From Pseudomonas sp. J452 (GTDB taxonomy: Bacteria; Pseudomonadota; Gammaproteobacteria; Pseudomonadales; Pseudomonadaceae), in contig NZ_CP088294.1 in NCBI RefSeq assembly GCF_024666525.1, positions 1,736,001-1,800,000 on the forward strand: a stretch of DNA of 64,000 nucleotides, written 5' to 3'. Position 1 is the stretch's first letter; every line of letters begins with the position of its first letter. The translations under genes were made by a program, and so were the position numbers. Positions 16,376 through 25,016 of this stretch are shown here, piece after piece. The notes under the pieces are model-generated. The model was not told the DNA's origin and made no database searches. It saw nothing but the letters and a program-made list of their open reading frames with translations.

Positions 16376-17496
16376 TGCAGCTGGCGTTTGTCCTCTACAA
16401 GTATTTTCCCTTTGGTGGCCTGCAGCGCGACTTCATGCGCATCGCCCTGGAGTGCCAGGCGCGCGGTCACGCCATTCGTGTCTACACACCGATCTGGGAG
16501 GGCGAAGTGCCCGCCGGTTTCGATGTGCGCGTGGCGCCGATCAAGGCCCTGTTCAACCACCACCGCAACGAGAAGTTCAGCGCCTGGCTGGCTGCCGACC
16601 TGGCCCGTGACCCGGTGGACCGGGTGATTGGCTTCAACAAGATGCCTGGCCTGGATGTCTACTATGCCGCCGACGGTTGCTACGAAGACAAGGCGCAAAC
16701 CCTGCGCGCGCCGATCTACAAACGCTGGGGCCGCTACAAGCATTTCGCCGACTACGAGCGGGCGGTGTTCGCCCCCGAGTCGAAGACCGAGATCCTGATG
16801 ATTTCCGAAGTGCAGCAGCCGCTGTTCATCAAGCACTACCAGACCCCGGAGGCGCGTTTCCATCTGCTGCCGCCGGGCATCGCTGCCGACCGCCGTGCGC
16901 CAGCCAATGCCGCCGAGATCCGCGCCGAGTTCCGCCGCGAGTTCAAGCTGGCGGACAGCGACCTGCTGCTGGTGCAGATCGGCTCCGGTTTCAAGACCAA
17001 GGGCCTGGATCGCAGTCTCAAGGCGCTGGCCGCCCTGCCGCGCGAGCTGAAGCAGCGCACCCGGCTGATCGCCATCGGCCAGGATGACCCGCGTTCGTTC
17101 CAGCTGCAGGCCAAGGCGCTGGGTGTGTCCGAGCAGGTGCAGATTCTCAAGGGCCGTAGCGACATTCCGCGCTTCCTGCTCGGCGCCGACCTGCTGATCC
17201 ACCCGGCCTACAACGAGAACACCGGTACTGTACTGCTGGAAGCCCTGGTTTCCGGCCTGCCGGTGCTGGTCAGCGATGTCTGCGGCTATGCCCACTACAT
17301 CGCCGAGGCCGATGCCGGACGCGTGCTACCTAGCCCGTTCCAGCAGGAGCGGCTCAACGCCATGCTGACCGAGATGCTGACCGACGTCGAAGCGCGGGCG
17401 AAGTGGAGTGCCAACGGCCTGGCCTTCGCCGATACGGCCGACCTGTATTCCATGCCGCAGCACGCGGCCGACGTGATCCTGGCGGAGCGGGCATGA
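16375..17496 (+). CDS. waaG: LPS core glucosyl/glycosyltransferase I
   Basis: This is a GT4 family enzyme of 373 residues, the P. aeruginosa WaaG length. It transfers the first outer-core hexose (galactosamine in P. aeruginosa, glucose in enterobacteria) onto heptose II. The N-terminal MQLAFVLYKYFPFGGLQRD and the C-terminal donor-site region YNENTGTVLLEALVSGLPVLVS with its E-x7-E pattern are diagnostic. I chose the ATG at 16375, which overlaps the waaC stop (TGATG), over a GTG one codon upstream. The stop overlaps waaP by four bases (ATGA). Confidence 0.96.
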   Translation: MQLAFVLYKYFPFGGLQRDFMRIALECQARGHAIRVYTPIWEGEVPAGFDVRVAPIKALFNHHRNEKFSAWLAADLARDPVDRVIGFNKMPGLDVYYAADGCYEDKAQTLRAPIYKRWGRYKHFADYERAVFAPESKTEILMISEVQQPLFIKHYQTPEARFHLLPPGIAADRRAPANAAEIRAEFRREFKLADSDLLLVQIGSGFKTKGLDRSLKALAALPRELKQRTRLIAIGQDDPRSFQLQAKALGVSEQVQILKGRSDIPRFLLGADLLIHPAYNENTGTVLLEALVSGLPVLVSDVCGYAHYIAEADAGRVLPSPFQQERLNAMLTEMLTDVEARAKWSANGLAFADTADLYSMPQHAADVILAERA

Positions 17497-18320
17497 AGCT
17501 GATCCTCGCCGAACCGTTCAAGAGCCTGTGGGCTGGCCAGGACCCCTTCGTCGCCGTGGAGGCGCTGCAGGGCAAGGTCTACCGCGAGCTGGAAGGCCGT
17601 CGCACGCTGCGCACCGAAGTCGCCGGGCGCGGCTATTTCGTCAAGATCCACCGTGGCATCGGTTGGGGCGAGATCGTCAAGAACTTGCTGACCGCCAAGC
17701 TGCCTGTGCTCGGTGCAGCCCAGGAGTGGCAAGCCATCCAGCGCTTGATCGAGGCTGGCGTGGCGACCATGACCGCCGTCGCCTACGGCGAGCGCGGCAG
17801 CAATCCGGCGGCGCAGCATTCCTTTATCGTCACCGAGGAACTGGCGCCGACCATCGACCTGGAGCAGCTGACCCTCGACTGGGCGCACCAATCGCCCAGC
17901 CCGCGCCTCAAGCGTGCGCTGATCGCCGAGGTGGCGCAGATGACCGGTAGCATGCACCGCGCTGGGGTCAACCACCGCGACTGCTACATCTGCCACTTCC
18001 TGCTGCACACTGACATGCCGGTGACGGCGGATAACCTGCGCTTGTCGCTGATCGACCTGCACCGCGCCCAGGTGCGTGCCGCCACGCCGCTGCGCTGGCG
18101 CAACAAGGACCTGGCCGCGCTGTATTTCTCGGCGCTGAATATCGGCCTGACCCAGCGCGACAAGCTGCGCTTTCTGCGCGGTTATTTCAGCGCATTGCAA
18201 GGCGCCCAGCCGCTGCGCACCATCCTGCGTGACGAGGCCCGGCTGCTGGCCTGGCTGGAGCGCAAGGCGGAGCGTTTGCTAGAGCGATATGCCCGCAAAT
18301 ATGCGCCGGGAGCCGGGTAA
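17493..18320 (+). CDS. waaP: LPS core heptose(I) kinase
   Basis: WaaP phosphorylates O-4 of heptose I, essential for outer-membrane integrity in Pseudomonas. The protein has 275 residues with a eukaryotic-like kinase fold. The catalytic loop NHRDCYICHF (about 163-172) keeps the Asp, and LIDLHRAQ supplies the metal-binding Asp. The ATG at 17493 overlaps the waaG stop (ATGA); an earlier in-frame start would add 30 residues lying over waaG. It is the first of a run of four consecutive kinase-fold genes, each overlapping the next by one to four bases. Confidence 0.96.
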   Translation: MKLILAEPFKSLWAGQDPFVAVEALQGKVYRELEGRRTLRTEVAGRGYFVKIHRGIGWGEIVKNLLTAKLPVLGAAQEWQAIQRLIEAGVATMTAVAYGERGSNPAAQHSFIVTEELAPTIDLEQLTLDWAHQSPSPRLKRALIAEVAQMTGSMHRAGVNHRDCYICHFLLHTDMPVTADNLRLSLIDLHRAQVRAATPLRWRNKDLAALYFSALNIGLTQRDKLRFLRGYFSALQGAQPLRTILRDEARLLAWLERKAERLLERYARKYAPGAG

Positions 18321-19057
18321 TGAGTGAGTGGCGGGTAACCGATCTTTGTCCCGCTGCATTGCGCGATGAGCTGGCCGATCTGCAGCGGGTGTTTGCCCTC
18401 GAGGGCCATCGTCTGACCCGTGATCCGCTGTCGGAGGTGGTGCGTGTCGAGCGTGATGGCGTGTGCTATTACGTCAAGCGCTACTGGGGCGCGGGCAAGG
18501 GACTGCGCCGCTATATCGGGCGGCCGCGGGTCAAGGCCGAGTGGCAGAACCTCAAGTATTTTGCCAAGTGGGGCATTCCGACGGCGCCCATCGTGGCCTA
18601 TGGCCTGGAGCGCAAGGCGGGTGCCTTCGTGCGTGGCGCGCTGATCACCCGCGAACTGCCCGCTACCCAGGACCTGGCACTGCTGGCGCGGCGCAAGGAT
18701 CCACGCCTGGCTGATCGTACCTGGGTCGAGACGGTCAGCGTGCAACTGGCCCGCGCGACTCGCACCCTGCATGATCACCACTTCACCCATAACGATTTGA
18801 AGTGGCGCAACCTGCTGGTCAATGACCGCGCGGAGCTGTTCTTCATCGATTGCCCGACTGGGGCGTTCTGGTGGGGGCCGCTGCTCAGCTACCGCATCGT
18901 CAAGGACCTGGCCTGCCTGGACAAGGTGGCCAAGTATCAGCTGAGCCGTACCCAGCGCCTGCGTTTCTATCGGCAATACCGCGGCTGCGAGCGGTTGAGT
19001 GCAGCGGACAAGCGGGAGGTCCGGCGCATCGTCAAATTCTTCGAGGGGCGGGAATGA
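18320..19057 (+). CDS. wapP: LPS core kinase-like protein WapP
   Basis: This protein of 245 residues belongs to the Kdo/heptose kinase-like superfamily. It shows a Lys-containing strand (CYYVKRYW) near residue 50. The catalytic loop THNDLKWRNLL (about 152-162) has both Asp and Asn, and FFIDCPTG supplies the metal-ligand Asp. It therefore looks catalytically competent. By position (after waaP) it matches P. aeruginosa WapP (PA5008), assigned to phosphorylation of heptose II. The start overlaps the waaP stop (TAATG) and its own stop overlaps wapQ (ATGA). Confidence 0.88.
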   Translation: MSEWRVTDLCPAALRDELADLQRVFALEGHRLTRDPLSEVVRVERDGVCYYVKRYWGAGKGLRRYIGRPRVKAEWQNLKYFAKWGIPTAPIVAYGLERKAGAFVRGALITRELPATQDLALLARRKDPRLADRTWVETVSVQLARATRTLHDHHFTHNDLKWRNLLVNDRAELFFIDCPTGAFWWGPLLSYRIVKDLACLDKVAKYQLSRTQRLRFYRQYRGCERLSAADKREVRRIVKFFEGRE

Positions 19058-19797
19058 GTGACTTTATCGCGGCCGAGGATCGTGCCGTTCTCGAAGACCA
19101 CGGCCTGGCCAGTTTCGAGGCGCTGTGGGCGCTGCAGCTGGAGGCGGTGGATGAGCCCAATACCGAGCGCGGCGGCTGGAGCAGCGTGTATCGCCTGGAG
19201 TTGGGCGAGGTGGCCTTTTACCTCAAGCGGCAGAGCAACCACCTGACGCGCAGCCTGCTGCATCCCTTCGGCGAGCCGACCTTCGCCCGCGAGTTCCGCA
19301 ATATTCAGCGCTACCGCGAATTGGCTATACCTGCACTGCAGGCGGCTTTCTTCGCCGAGCGGCGCTTGCCCGGTGAGCGCCGCGCCATTCTGTTGACCCG
19401 TGCATTGCACGGCTGGCAGGATCTCGACCACTGGCTGCAAGGCTGGGAAGGCGTGCCGGAGGCAACTCGCCAGGCCATTTTGCGCGCCTGCGGCGAGCTG
19501 GCTCGGCGCCTGCACAATGCCGGGCAGATGCACGGTTGCTTCTACCCCAAGCATATTTTCCTCAAGGCCGACGGTGCGGGCTTCGCCGCGCAGCTGATCG
19601 ATCTGGAAAAGACCCGTCCGCTGCTGTTCGGCCAGCGCGACCGGATCAAGGATCTGGAACCGCTGCTGCGTCGCGCCAGTGTTTGGAGCGAGGCCGAGGT
19701 ACGCGAGCTGCAAGTGGCCTATCTGGGCGCGGCGGGTGACCTGGAGAGCTGGTGGCAGCGCCTGAGTGCCCGTCGGCGGCGCAAGGAAACACGCTGA
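19054..19797 (+). CDS. wapQ: LPS core kinase-like protein WapQ (InaA/WaaP family)
   Basis: This protein of 247 residues belongs to the InaA/WaaP kinase-like family. GWSSVYRLELGEVAFYLKRQ shows the nucleotide-binding strand with its Lys. The expected catalytic loop reads MHGCFYPKHIF, with Cys where an Asp usually stands, while LIDLEKTRP keeps the second Asp. The same YPKHI pattern is, to my knowledge, common in InaA relatives. It matches P. aeruginosa WapQ (PA5007) by position. The start ATG at 19054 overlaps the wapP stop; a longer upstream frame is antisense-free but lies over wapP and is not credible. The role in core phosphorylation is inferred. Confidence 0.85.
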   Translation: MSDFIAAEDRAVLEDHGLASFEALWALQLEAVDEPNTERGGWSSVYRLELGEVAFYLKRQSNHLTRSLLHPFGEPTFAREFRNIQRYRELAIPALQAAFFAERRLPGERRAILLTRALHGWQDLDHWLQGWEGVPEATRQAILRACGELARRLHNAGQMHGCFYPKHIFLKADGAGFAAQLIDLEKTRPLLFGQRDRIKDLEPLLRRASVWSEAEVRELQVAYLGAAGDLESWWQRLSARRRRKETR

Positions 19798-21254
19798 TGC
19801 GGCTTGCTCAACTGGCTCAGGCCGGCCGCCAACCGCTGCTGCCGCTGCGCATCGAGCTGGCCGGTGAGGTGCTGGAGCTGCAACGCCTGTTGCGCGTGCT
19901 GCCGGATCAGCGCTACGTCGGTCTCGCCCTGTGGCGCGGGCGCCCGGTACTGGCCAAGCTACTGGTCGGCGGCAGGGCCGAGCGGCACTTCCAGCGCGAG
20001 CTGCAGGGTGCGCGCCTGCTCGCCGAGCAGGGCCTGCGCACGCCCGAGCTGCTGGCCCAGGGTTGGCGGGCGGGTGAGGGCGGCTGGCTGCTGTTCGACT
20101 ATCTGGATGGCGCCGAGAGCCTGTGGGATGCCTGGCGGGCGGCGGAGAACCTGCTGCTGCTGAACGGGGCACAGCAGGCCGTGCTGGGCGAGGCCCTGGC
20201 CGCGATCGCGCAGATGCACGCCAAGGGGCTGTGGCAGTCCGATCTGCATCTGGACAACCTGCTGCGCCATGCCGGCGGCGTATCGATCATCGATGGTGGT
20301 GGGGTGCAGGCCGAAGTCGCCGGCCAGCCGCTGTCGCGCGCGCGGGTGCTGGCCAATCTGGGCATGTTCTTCGCCCAGCTGCCCGCCGAGTTGCAGCCCT
20401 TCATCGAGGAGCTGCTGGTGCACTACCTGCTGGCCAATGGCGAGCATGCCTTGCCGCTGGAGGCTCTGTTGGCCGAAGTGGGCAAGGTGCGGCGCTGGCG
20501 CCTGCGCGACTATATGCAGAAGATCGCCCGCGACTGCAGTCTGTTCAGCGCCAGGATCGGTGCATTCGGTTTGCGCGTGGTGCGCCGGGACTGGGCCGCC
20601 GAGCTGGCGCCTCTGCTCGCTCAGCCCGATGCGTTGCTCGCTGAGGGGCGCGCCTTGAAGCTGGGCGGTTCCGCCACGGTTGCCCAGGTGCGCCAAGGCG
20701 GGCGCGAACTGGTGGTCAAGCGCTACAACATCAAGGGCTTCGTCCACTGGCTCAAGCGCTTCTGGCGCCCCAGTCGCGCCTGGCACAGTTGGTGCGAAGG
20801 TCATCGCCTGGAGCTGCTGGGCATCGCCACCCCGCGGCCGTTGGCCGTGCTGGAGCGGCGCTGGTGCTGGTTGCGCGGCCCGGCCTACCTGATTACCGAA
20901 TACTGCGGCGGGCAGGATATAATCGCGCGTTTTCAGCCCTATCTGGCTCAGGATGGGCTGAGTTTACCGCCCGAGTCCGACCTGTTGGCGCTGGATCGCC
21001 TGTTCGCCGCCCTGCTGCGCGAACGCATCAGTCACGGGGATTTCAAGGGCAACAACCTGTTTTGGGATGAGGCGCGAGCGTGCTGGTCGCTGATCGACCT
21101 GGATGCCATGCAGCAACATCGCCGCGCGCGCAGCTTCGCCCGGGCCTATGCCCGCGATCGTGCCCGCTTTCTGCGCAACTGGCCGGCTGATTCACAGCTG
21201 TTCAAGCTGCTCGACGAACGTTTACCGCAGGTGCTCGGCACCTGCCCTGAATAG
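19797..21254 (+). CDS. Tandem kinase-fold protein of the LPS core operon
   Basis: This protein of 485 residues appears to contain two kinase-like domains. In the first half, residues of the catalytic loop read WQSDLHLDNLL followed by VSIIDGGGV. In the second half, SHGDFKGNNLFW is followed by WSLIDLDAM. Each pair fits the Asp...Asn plus metal-Asp arrangement of small-molecule kinases. Lys-containing strands occur before each (PVLAKLLVGG and ELVVKRYNIK). It corresponds by position to the uncharacterised P. aeruginosa PA5006. The ATG at 19797 overlaps the wapQ stop (TGATG). The substrate is unknown; further core heptose phosphorylation is the natural guess. Confidence 0.82.
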   Translation: MRLAQLAQAGRQPLLPLRIELAGEVLELQRLLRVLPDQRYVGLALWRGRPVLAKLLVGGRAERHFQRELQGARLLAEQGLRTPELLAQGWRAGEGGWLLFDYLDGAESLWDAWRAAENLLLLNGAQQAVLGEALAAIAQMHAKGLWQSDLHLDNLLRHAGGVSIIDGGGVQAEVAGQPLSRARVLANLGMFFAQLPAELQPFIEELLVHYLLANGEHALPLEALLAEVGKVRRWRLRDYMQKIARDCSLFSARIGAFGLRVVRRDWAAELAPLLAQPDALLAEGRALKLGGSATVAQVRQGGRELVVKRYNIKGFVHWLKRFWRPSRAWHSWCEGHRLELLGIATPRPLAVLERRWCWLRGPAYLITEYCGGQDIIARFQPYLAQDGLSLPPESDLLALDRLFAALLRERISHGDFKGNNLFWDEARACWSLIDLDAMQQHRRARSFARAYARDRARFLRNWPADSQLFKLLDERLPQVLGTCPE

Positions 21255-21265
21255 AGGCTTTTCCT

Positions 21266-23020
21266 GTGGCACTGACGATTCTTGGCCTGTCCGGCGCCCT
21301 CAGTCACGACCCTTCCGCTGCCCTGTACATCGACGGCAAGCTGATCGCGGCCGCCGAAGAAGAGCGCTTCGTGCGCGACAAGCACGCGAAGAACCGCATG
21401 CCCTACGAGTCGGCCAAGTTCTGCCTGGAGCAGGCCGGGATCAAACCGGGTGACGTCGACGTGGTGGCCATCCCCTTCGCGCCGATCAGCATCTTCGAGA
21501 AGGCCCGCTGGCAGTATGCCAAGCGCTACTGGTACGCGCCGGATCGCGCCCTCGACGCTATCCTCATGGGCAACCGTCGCTACAAGCGCTACTACAAGCA
21601 CATCCAGTGGTGCCTGCAGCAGCTCGGCTTCGACCTGAAGAAGGTCAAGATCGAGCCGGTCGAACACCACCTGGCCCACGCCGCCAGCGCCTACCACTGC
21701 TCGGGCTTCAGCGAGAAGACCGCGATCCTCGGCATCGACGGCAAGGGTGAGTACGCCACCACCTTCTTCGGCTACGGCGAGAACGGCAAGATCCACAAGG
21801 TCAAGGAATTCTACGACCCGGATTCCCTCGGTGGCCTGTACGGTGCGATCACCGAGTTCCTCGGTTTCGAGATGCTCGACGGCGAGTTCAAGGTCATGGG
21901 CATGGCGCCCTATGGCGACGCGGCCAAGTACGACTTCTCGCGCCTGGCCAAGTTCGAGAACGGTGAGCTGATCATCAACACCGACTACGCCAACGTCATC
22001 GGCTTCCGTCGCTACAAGGAAAACGGCAAGGGCTACTACTTCTCGCCCAAGCTGATCGAGTGGCTGGGGCCGAAACGTCAGGGCGACATCGCCGACGATC
22101 CGTACATCCACTACGCCGCCAGCATGCAAGCGCTGTTCGAGAAGCTGGCGCTGGAAATGATGGATTACTACCTCGGTGACATCATCAAGGAAACCGGCAA
22201 GATCGCCTTTGCCGGCGGCTGCGCGCTGAACGTCAAATTGAACCAGAAGATCATCGCCCGCCCGGAAGTGAAGGAGCTGTTCGTCCAGCCGGCTTCCGGC
22301 GACGCCGGTACCTCGGTCGGCGCCGCCGCCTACGTCTCGCACCAGCGCGGCGTGCCGGTGGAGAAGATGGAGCACGTCTACCTCGGCCCTTCCTACTCCA
22401 ACGAAGACGTAATCGCCGCCTGCGCCTGTCACCCGAGCAAGCCGGTGTTCAAGCAGATCGACAACATGCCGCAGCGCATCGCCAAAATCATGGTCGACGC
22501 CAACCCAGTGGCCTGGTTCCAGGGCCGTATGGAGTTCGGTCCGCGCGCCCTTGGCGGTCGCTCTATCATCGGTTGCCCGAGCGTGGCCGGTGTGGCCGAC
22601 CGGATCAACGAGCAGATCAAGTTCCGCGAGCGCTGGAGGCCGTTCTGCCCGTCGATGCTCGACACCGTTGGCCCGCAGATGCTCAAGGTCGACCACCCGA
22701 GCCCGTTCATGACCTTCACCTTCGAAGTCAACGAAGAGTGGAAGACTCGCGTCGGCGAAGTGGTGCACGAGGACGGCACCTCGCGCGCCCAGGTGCTCAA
22801 GCGCGAGTACAACCCGCGCTACTACGACATGATGCTGGAACTGGAAAAACTGACCGGCAACGGCGTGTCGCTGAACACCTCGCTCAACCGCCGCGGCGAG
22901 CCGATGATCTGCTCGCCGACCGACGCGCTGAACATGTTCTACGGCTCCGACCTGCAGTACCTGATCATGGAAGACATCCTCGTGGTCAAGGACGGCAAGG
23001 ACTGGTATGACGCAGTCTGA
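21266..23020 (+). CDS. wapO: LPS core carbamoyltransferase (NodU/CmcH family)
   Basis: This protein of 584 residues belongs to the NodU/CmcH O-carbamoyltransferase family. It shows the N-terminal ASKHA-like part (ILGLSGALSHDPSAALYIDG), the metal-binding HHLAHAASAYHCSGF near residue 135, and the C-terminal YrdC-like motif FQGRMEFGPRALGGRS near 415. In P. aeruginosa, WapO carbamoylates heptose II of the inner core, and this gene is in the same operon position (PA5005). The start is GTG at 21266 with AGAGG upstream. The end overlaps wapH by 14 bases. Confidence 0.92.
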   Translation: MALTILGLSGALSHDPSAALYIDGKLIAAAEEERFVRDKHAKNRMPYESAKFCLEQAGIKPGDVDVVAIPFAPISIFEKARWQYAKRYWYAPDRALDAILMGNRRYKRYYKHIQWCLQQLGFDLKKVKIEPVEHHLAHAASAYHCSGFSEKTAILGIDGKGEYATTFFGYGENGKIHKVKEFYDPDSLGGLYGAITEFLGFEMLDGEFKVMGMAPYGDAAKYDFSRLAKFENGELIINTDYANVIGFRRYKENGKGYYFSPKLIEWLGPKRQGDIADDPYIHYAASMQALFEKLALEMMDYYLGDIIKETGKIAFAGGCALNVKLNQKIIARPEVKELFVQPASGDAGTSVGAAAYVSHQRGVPVEKMEHVYLGPSYSNEDVIAACACHPSKPVFKQIDNMPQRIAKIMVDANPVAWFQGRMEFGPRALGGRSIIGCPSVAGVADRINEQIKFRERWRPFCPSMLDTVGPQMLKVDHPSPFMTFTFEVNEEWKTRVGEVVHEDGTSRAQVLKREYNPRYYDMMLELEKLTGNGVSLNTSLNRRGEPMICSPTDALNMFYGSDLQYLIMEDILVVKDGKDWYDAV

Positions 23021-24125
23021 TGGGCCGCGTGTCCTGCAGCTCTGCCACGGCTATGACGGGCCGTTCCTTGACTGTGCCCGGCAGTACGCCGCGCTGTTCG
23101 TCGGCACCGAGTACAAGGTCACCACCGTCTACCTGACCGGCGCGCCCTGCACCGAAGTGGCGGCGGGCTCGGTCTCCGACGAGGTGATCTTCCTCGACTA
23201 TCGCAGCCAGGATCTGCGCGGCCTCAAGCTGCGCGCCATCGGCGATGTGCGGCGTATTCTTGCCGGCCGGGATTTCCGACTTTGTGTCGCTCATCGCTTC
23301 AAACCGAGCTATATCGTGCTGCTGGCCAGCCGCCTGCCGGTGGTGGCGGTCAGCCATGCCTTCGGTGTTTTTTCTCGGCTGAGCCGACGCCTTTTTATTG
23401 GTCGCTTTCGTGCGCGCCTGTTGCTGCTTGGCGTCTCCAATGCGGTGCGCGACGACATCCGTCGATGCCTGCCGGGCTGGCCGGCCGAGCGCATAGAGAC
23501 GCTGTACAACCGCATCGACCTTACCGCCGTCCAGGCTGAACAGTTTGACCGCGAAGCCGCCCGTGCCCGCCTCGGTCTGCCTCAGGGCGCCTGGGTGGTC
23601 GGCAACGTCGGTCGCCTGCATCCAGATAAGGACCAGGCTACCCTCATCCGCGGCTTCGCCCAGGCCTTGCCGCAACTGCCTGCTGACAGTCTGCTGACGA
23701 TCATCGGCGTGGGGCGGTTGGAAGCGGAGCTCAAACTACTGGCCGAGGAACTGGGCGTGGCGGCGAGCGTTCGTTTTCTCGGCCGTGTGCCCGAGGCGCG
23801 CCGCTACTTCAAGGCCTTTGACGTGTTCGCGCTGACATCCGACCATGAGCCCTTCGGTATGGTTCTGCTGGAGGCTATGGCTGCCGGGGTGCCGGTGATC
23901 TGCAGCGATTGCGGTGGTGGGCGTGAGGTGGTGGAGGCTGTTGGCCAACTGTTTCCCTTAAGAAACGTATCGGTGCTTGCCGAATGTATAGAAAAAAGTC
24001 AGTTGTATTCAGATGATGAGTTGAGTTGTCTGCAGGGGCGTAGTCTTGAGGTCATTAAGGCTAGCTACTCAGACAGCGCGGCGAGTAGTTTTTTCTGGAA
24101 ATTTATGCGAGTTTTTAAATTATGA
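23007..24125 (+). CDS. wapH: LPS outer-core glycosyltransferase WapH (GT4), with divergent 3' end
   Basis: This is a GT4 retaining glycosyltransferase of 372 residues. It has the central NVGRLHPDKDQATLIRGF motif and the donor-site E-x7-E signature EPFGMVLLEAMAAG. It matches WapH (PA5004), which adds a glucose to the P. aeruginosa outer core. The last 55 or so codons (from about 23955) change abruptly to AT-rich usage (runs such as GAAAAAAGTCAG and TTTTTTCTGGAAATTTATG), unlike the rest of the gene. This suggests recombination with an incoming outer-core cassette inside the 3' end. The stop overlaps the next start (ATGA). Confidence 0.85.
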   Translation: MTQSDGPRVLQLCHGYDGPFLDCARQYAALFVGTEYKVTTVYLTGAPCTEVAAGSVSDEVIFLDYRSQDLRGLKLRAIGDVRRILAGRDFRLCVAHRFKPSYIVLLASRLPVVAVSHAFGVFSRLSRRLFIGRFRARLLLLGVSNAVRDDIRRCLPGWPAERIETLYNRIDLTAVQAEQFDREAARARLGLPQGAWVVGNVGRLHPDKDQATLIRGFAQALPQLPADSLLTIIGVGRLEAELKLLAEELGVAASVRFLGRVPEARRYFKAFDVFALTSDHEPFGMVLLEAMAAGVPVICSDCGGGREVVEAVGQLFPLRNVSVLAECIEKSQLYSDDELSCLQGRSLEVIKASYSDSAASSFFWKFMRVFKL

Positions 24126-25016
24126 AATCGCCACCTAGCATTTTATTTATTATCCCTTATTTTGGGAAATGGCCTTTTTGGATGCCGTTTTTTATAGAGA
24201 GTTGTAGGACTAATCCCGATGTCAACTGGCTGTTGATTAGTGATTGTGAAGTCTTACCTGATTTGCCTGGTAATGTAGAGCTGAGGTCGATTAGTTTTCA
24301 GGATTACTGCTTGTGGATATCATCTCGTTTGGGTTTCAGCTTTGCGCCGGTCAATCCTTACAAGCTTTGTGATATTAAACCTGCCTATGGCTATCTGCAT
24401 GAGCAAGATGTGGAAGGCTATGACTATTGGGGGTTTAGTGATATTGATCTCGTGTATGGTAATTTGCGCGCATACTTCACTGAAGAGCGATTGAATAGTT
24501 TTAAATTTTTCTCTACTCACAGGCGTCGCGTTTCTGGACATCTGTGTTTGTTGCGTAATGAGCGGAAGTTGCGCGAGTTATTTTGGAGGATTAGAGACTT
24601 CAAACGTCGAGCGCAGGATCAGAAAAACCATGCGCTGGATGAAGGGGGGGTTCACTCGCTTATTCTTGTGGCGTAAGAATTTTCCGGATTTTCTTTTTAA
24701 ATTCGTCAACTGGTTTAACCCGTTACGGCATGTGTCCGAGTTCAAAGAGGCTTACAGTACGCCTAACGGAAGGCGCATTTGGACAGATGGCACGCGTGAG
24801 CATCCGGCCTCTTGGCACTGGGAGATGGGACGCCTAACCAATTCAAAAGACGGGGAGCGAGAGTTTCCTTACTTGCACTTTCTGAAGATTAAGAAAAAAT
24901 TCTGGCATTCAATTACTGTCCCGGCACAGGATGAGCTTGAGCAATTAGCACGCGTTCAGCGGTGGTCCATTGATATTGAGGGATTTCACCCTTTGGGGGC
25001 CAGGGGTAGTGACTAA
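24122..25016 (+). pseudogene. Frameshifted DUF6625-like LPS biosynthesis gene (G7 tract)
   Basis: The first reading frame (24122-24676) starts MKSPPSILFIIPYFGKWP and carries a GT-A-like acidic motif (YWGFSDIDLVYGN). It breaks in a run of seven Gs at 24644-24650 and stops shortly after. A second frame continues the protein with FTRLFLWRKNFPDF to the stop at 25016, in typical coding composition. Removing one G joins both into a continuous product of 297 residues, about the size I expect for DUF6625-like glycosyltransferases. The state is therefore frame-off: either a phase-variable contingency gene, a decayed gene, or a homopolymer error in the assembly. The region is markedly AT-rich compared with neighbours, consistent with horizontal acquisition. 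The start overlaps the wapH stop. Confidence 0.8.
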
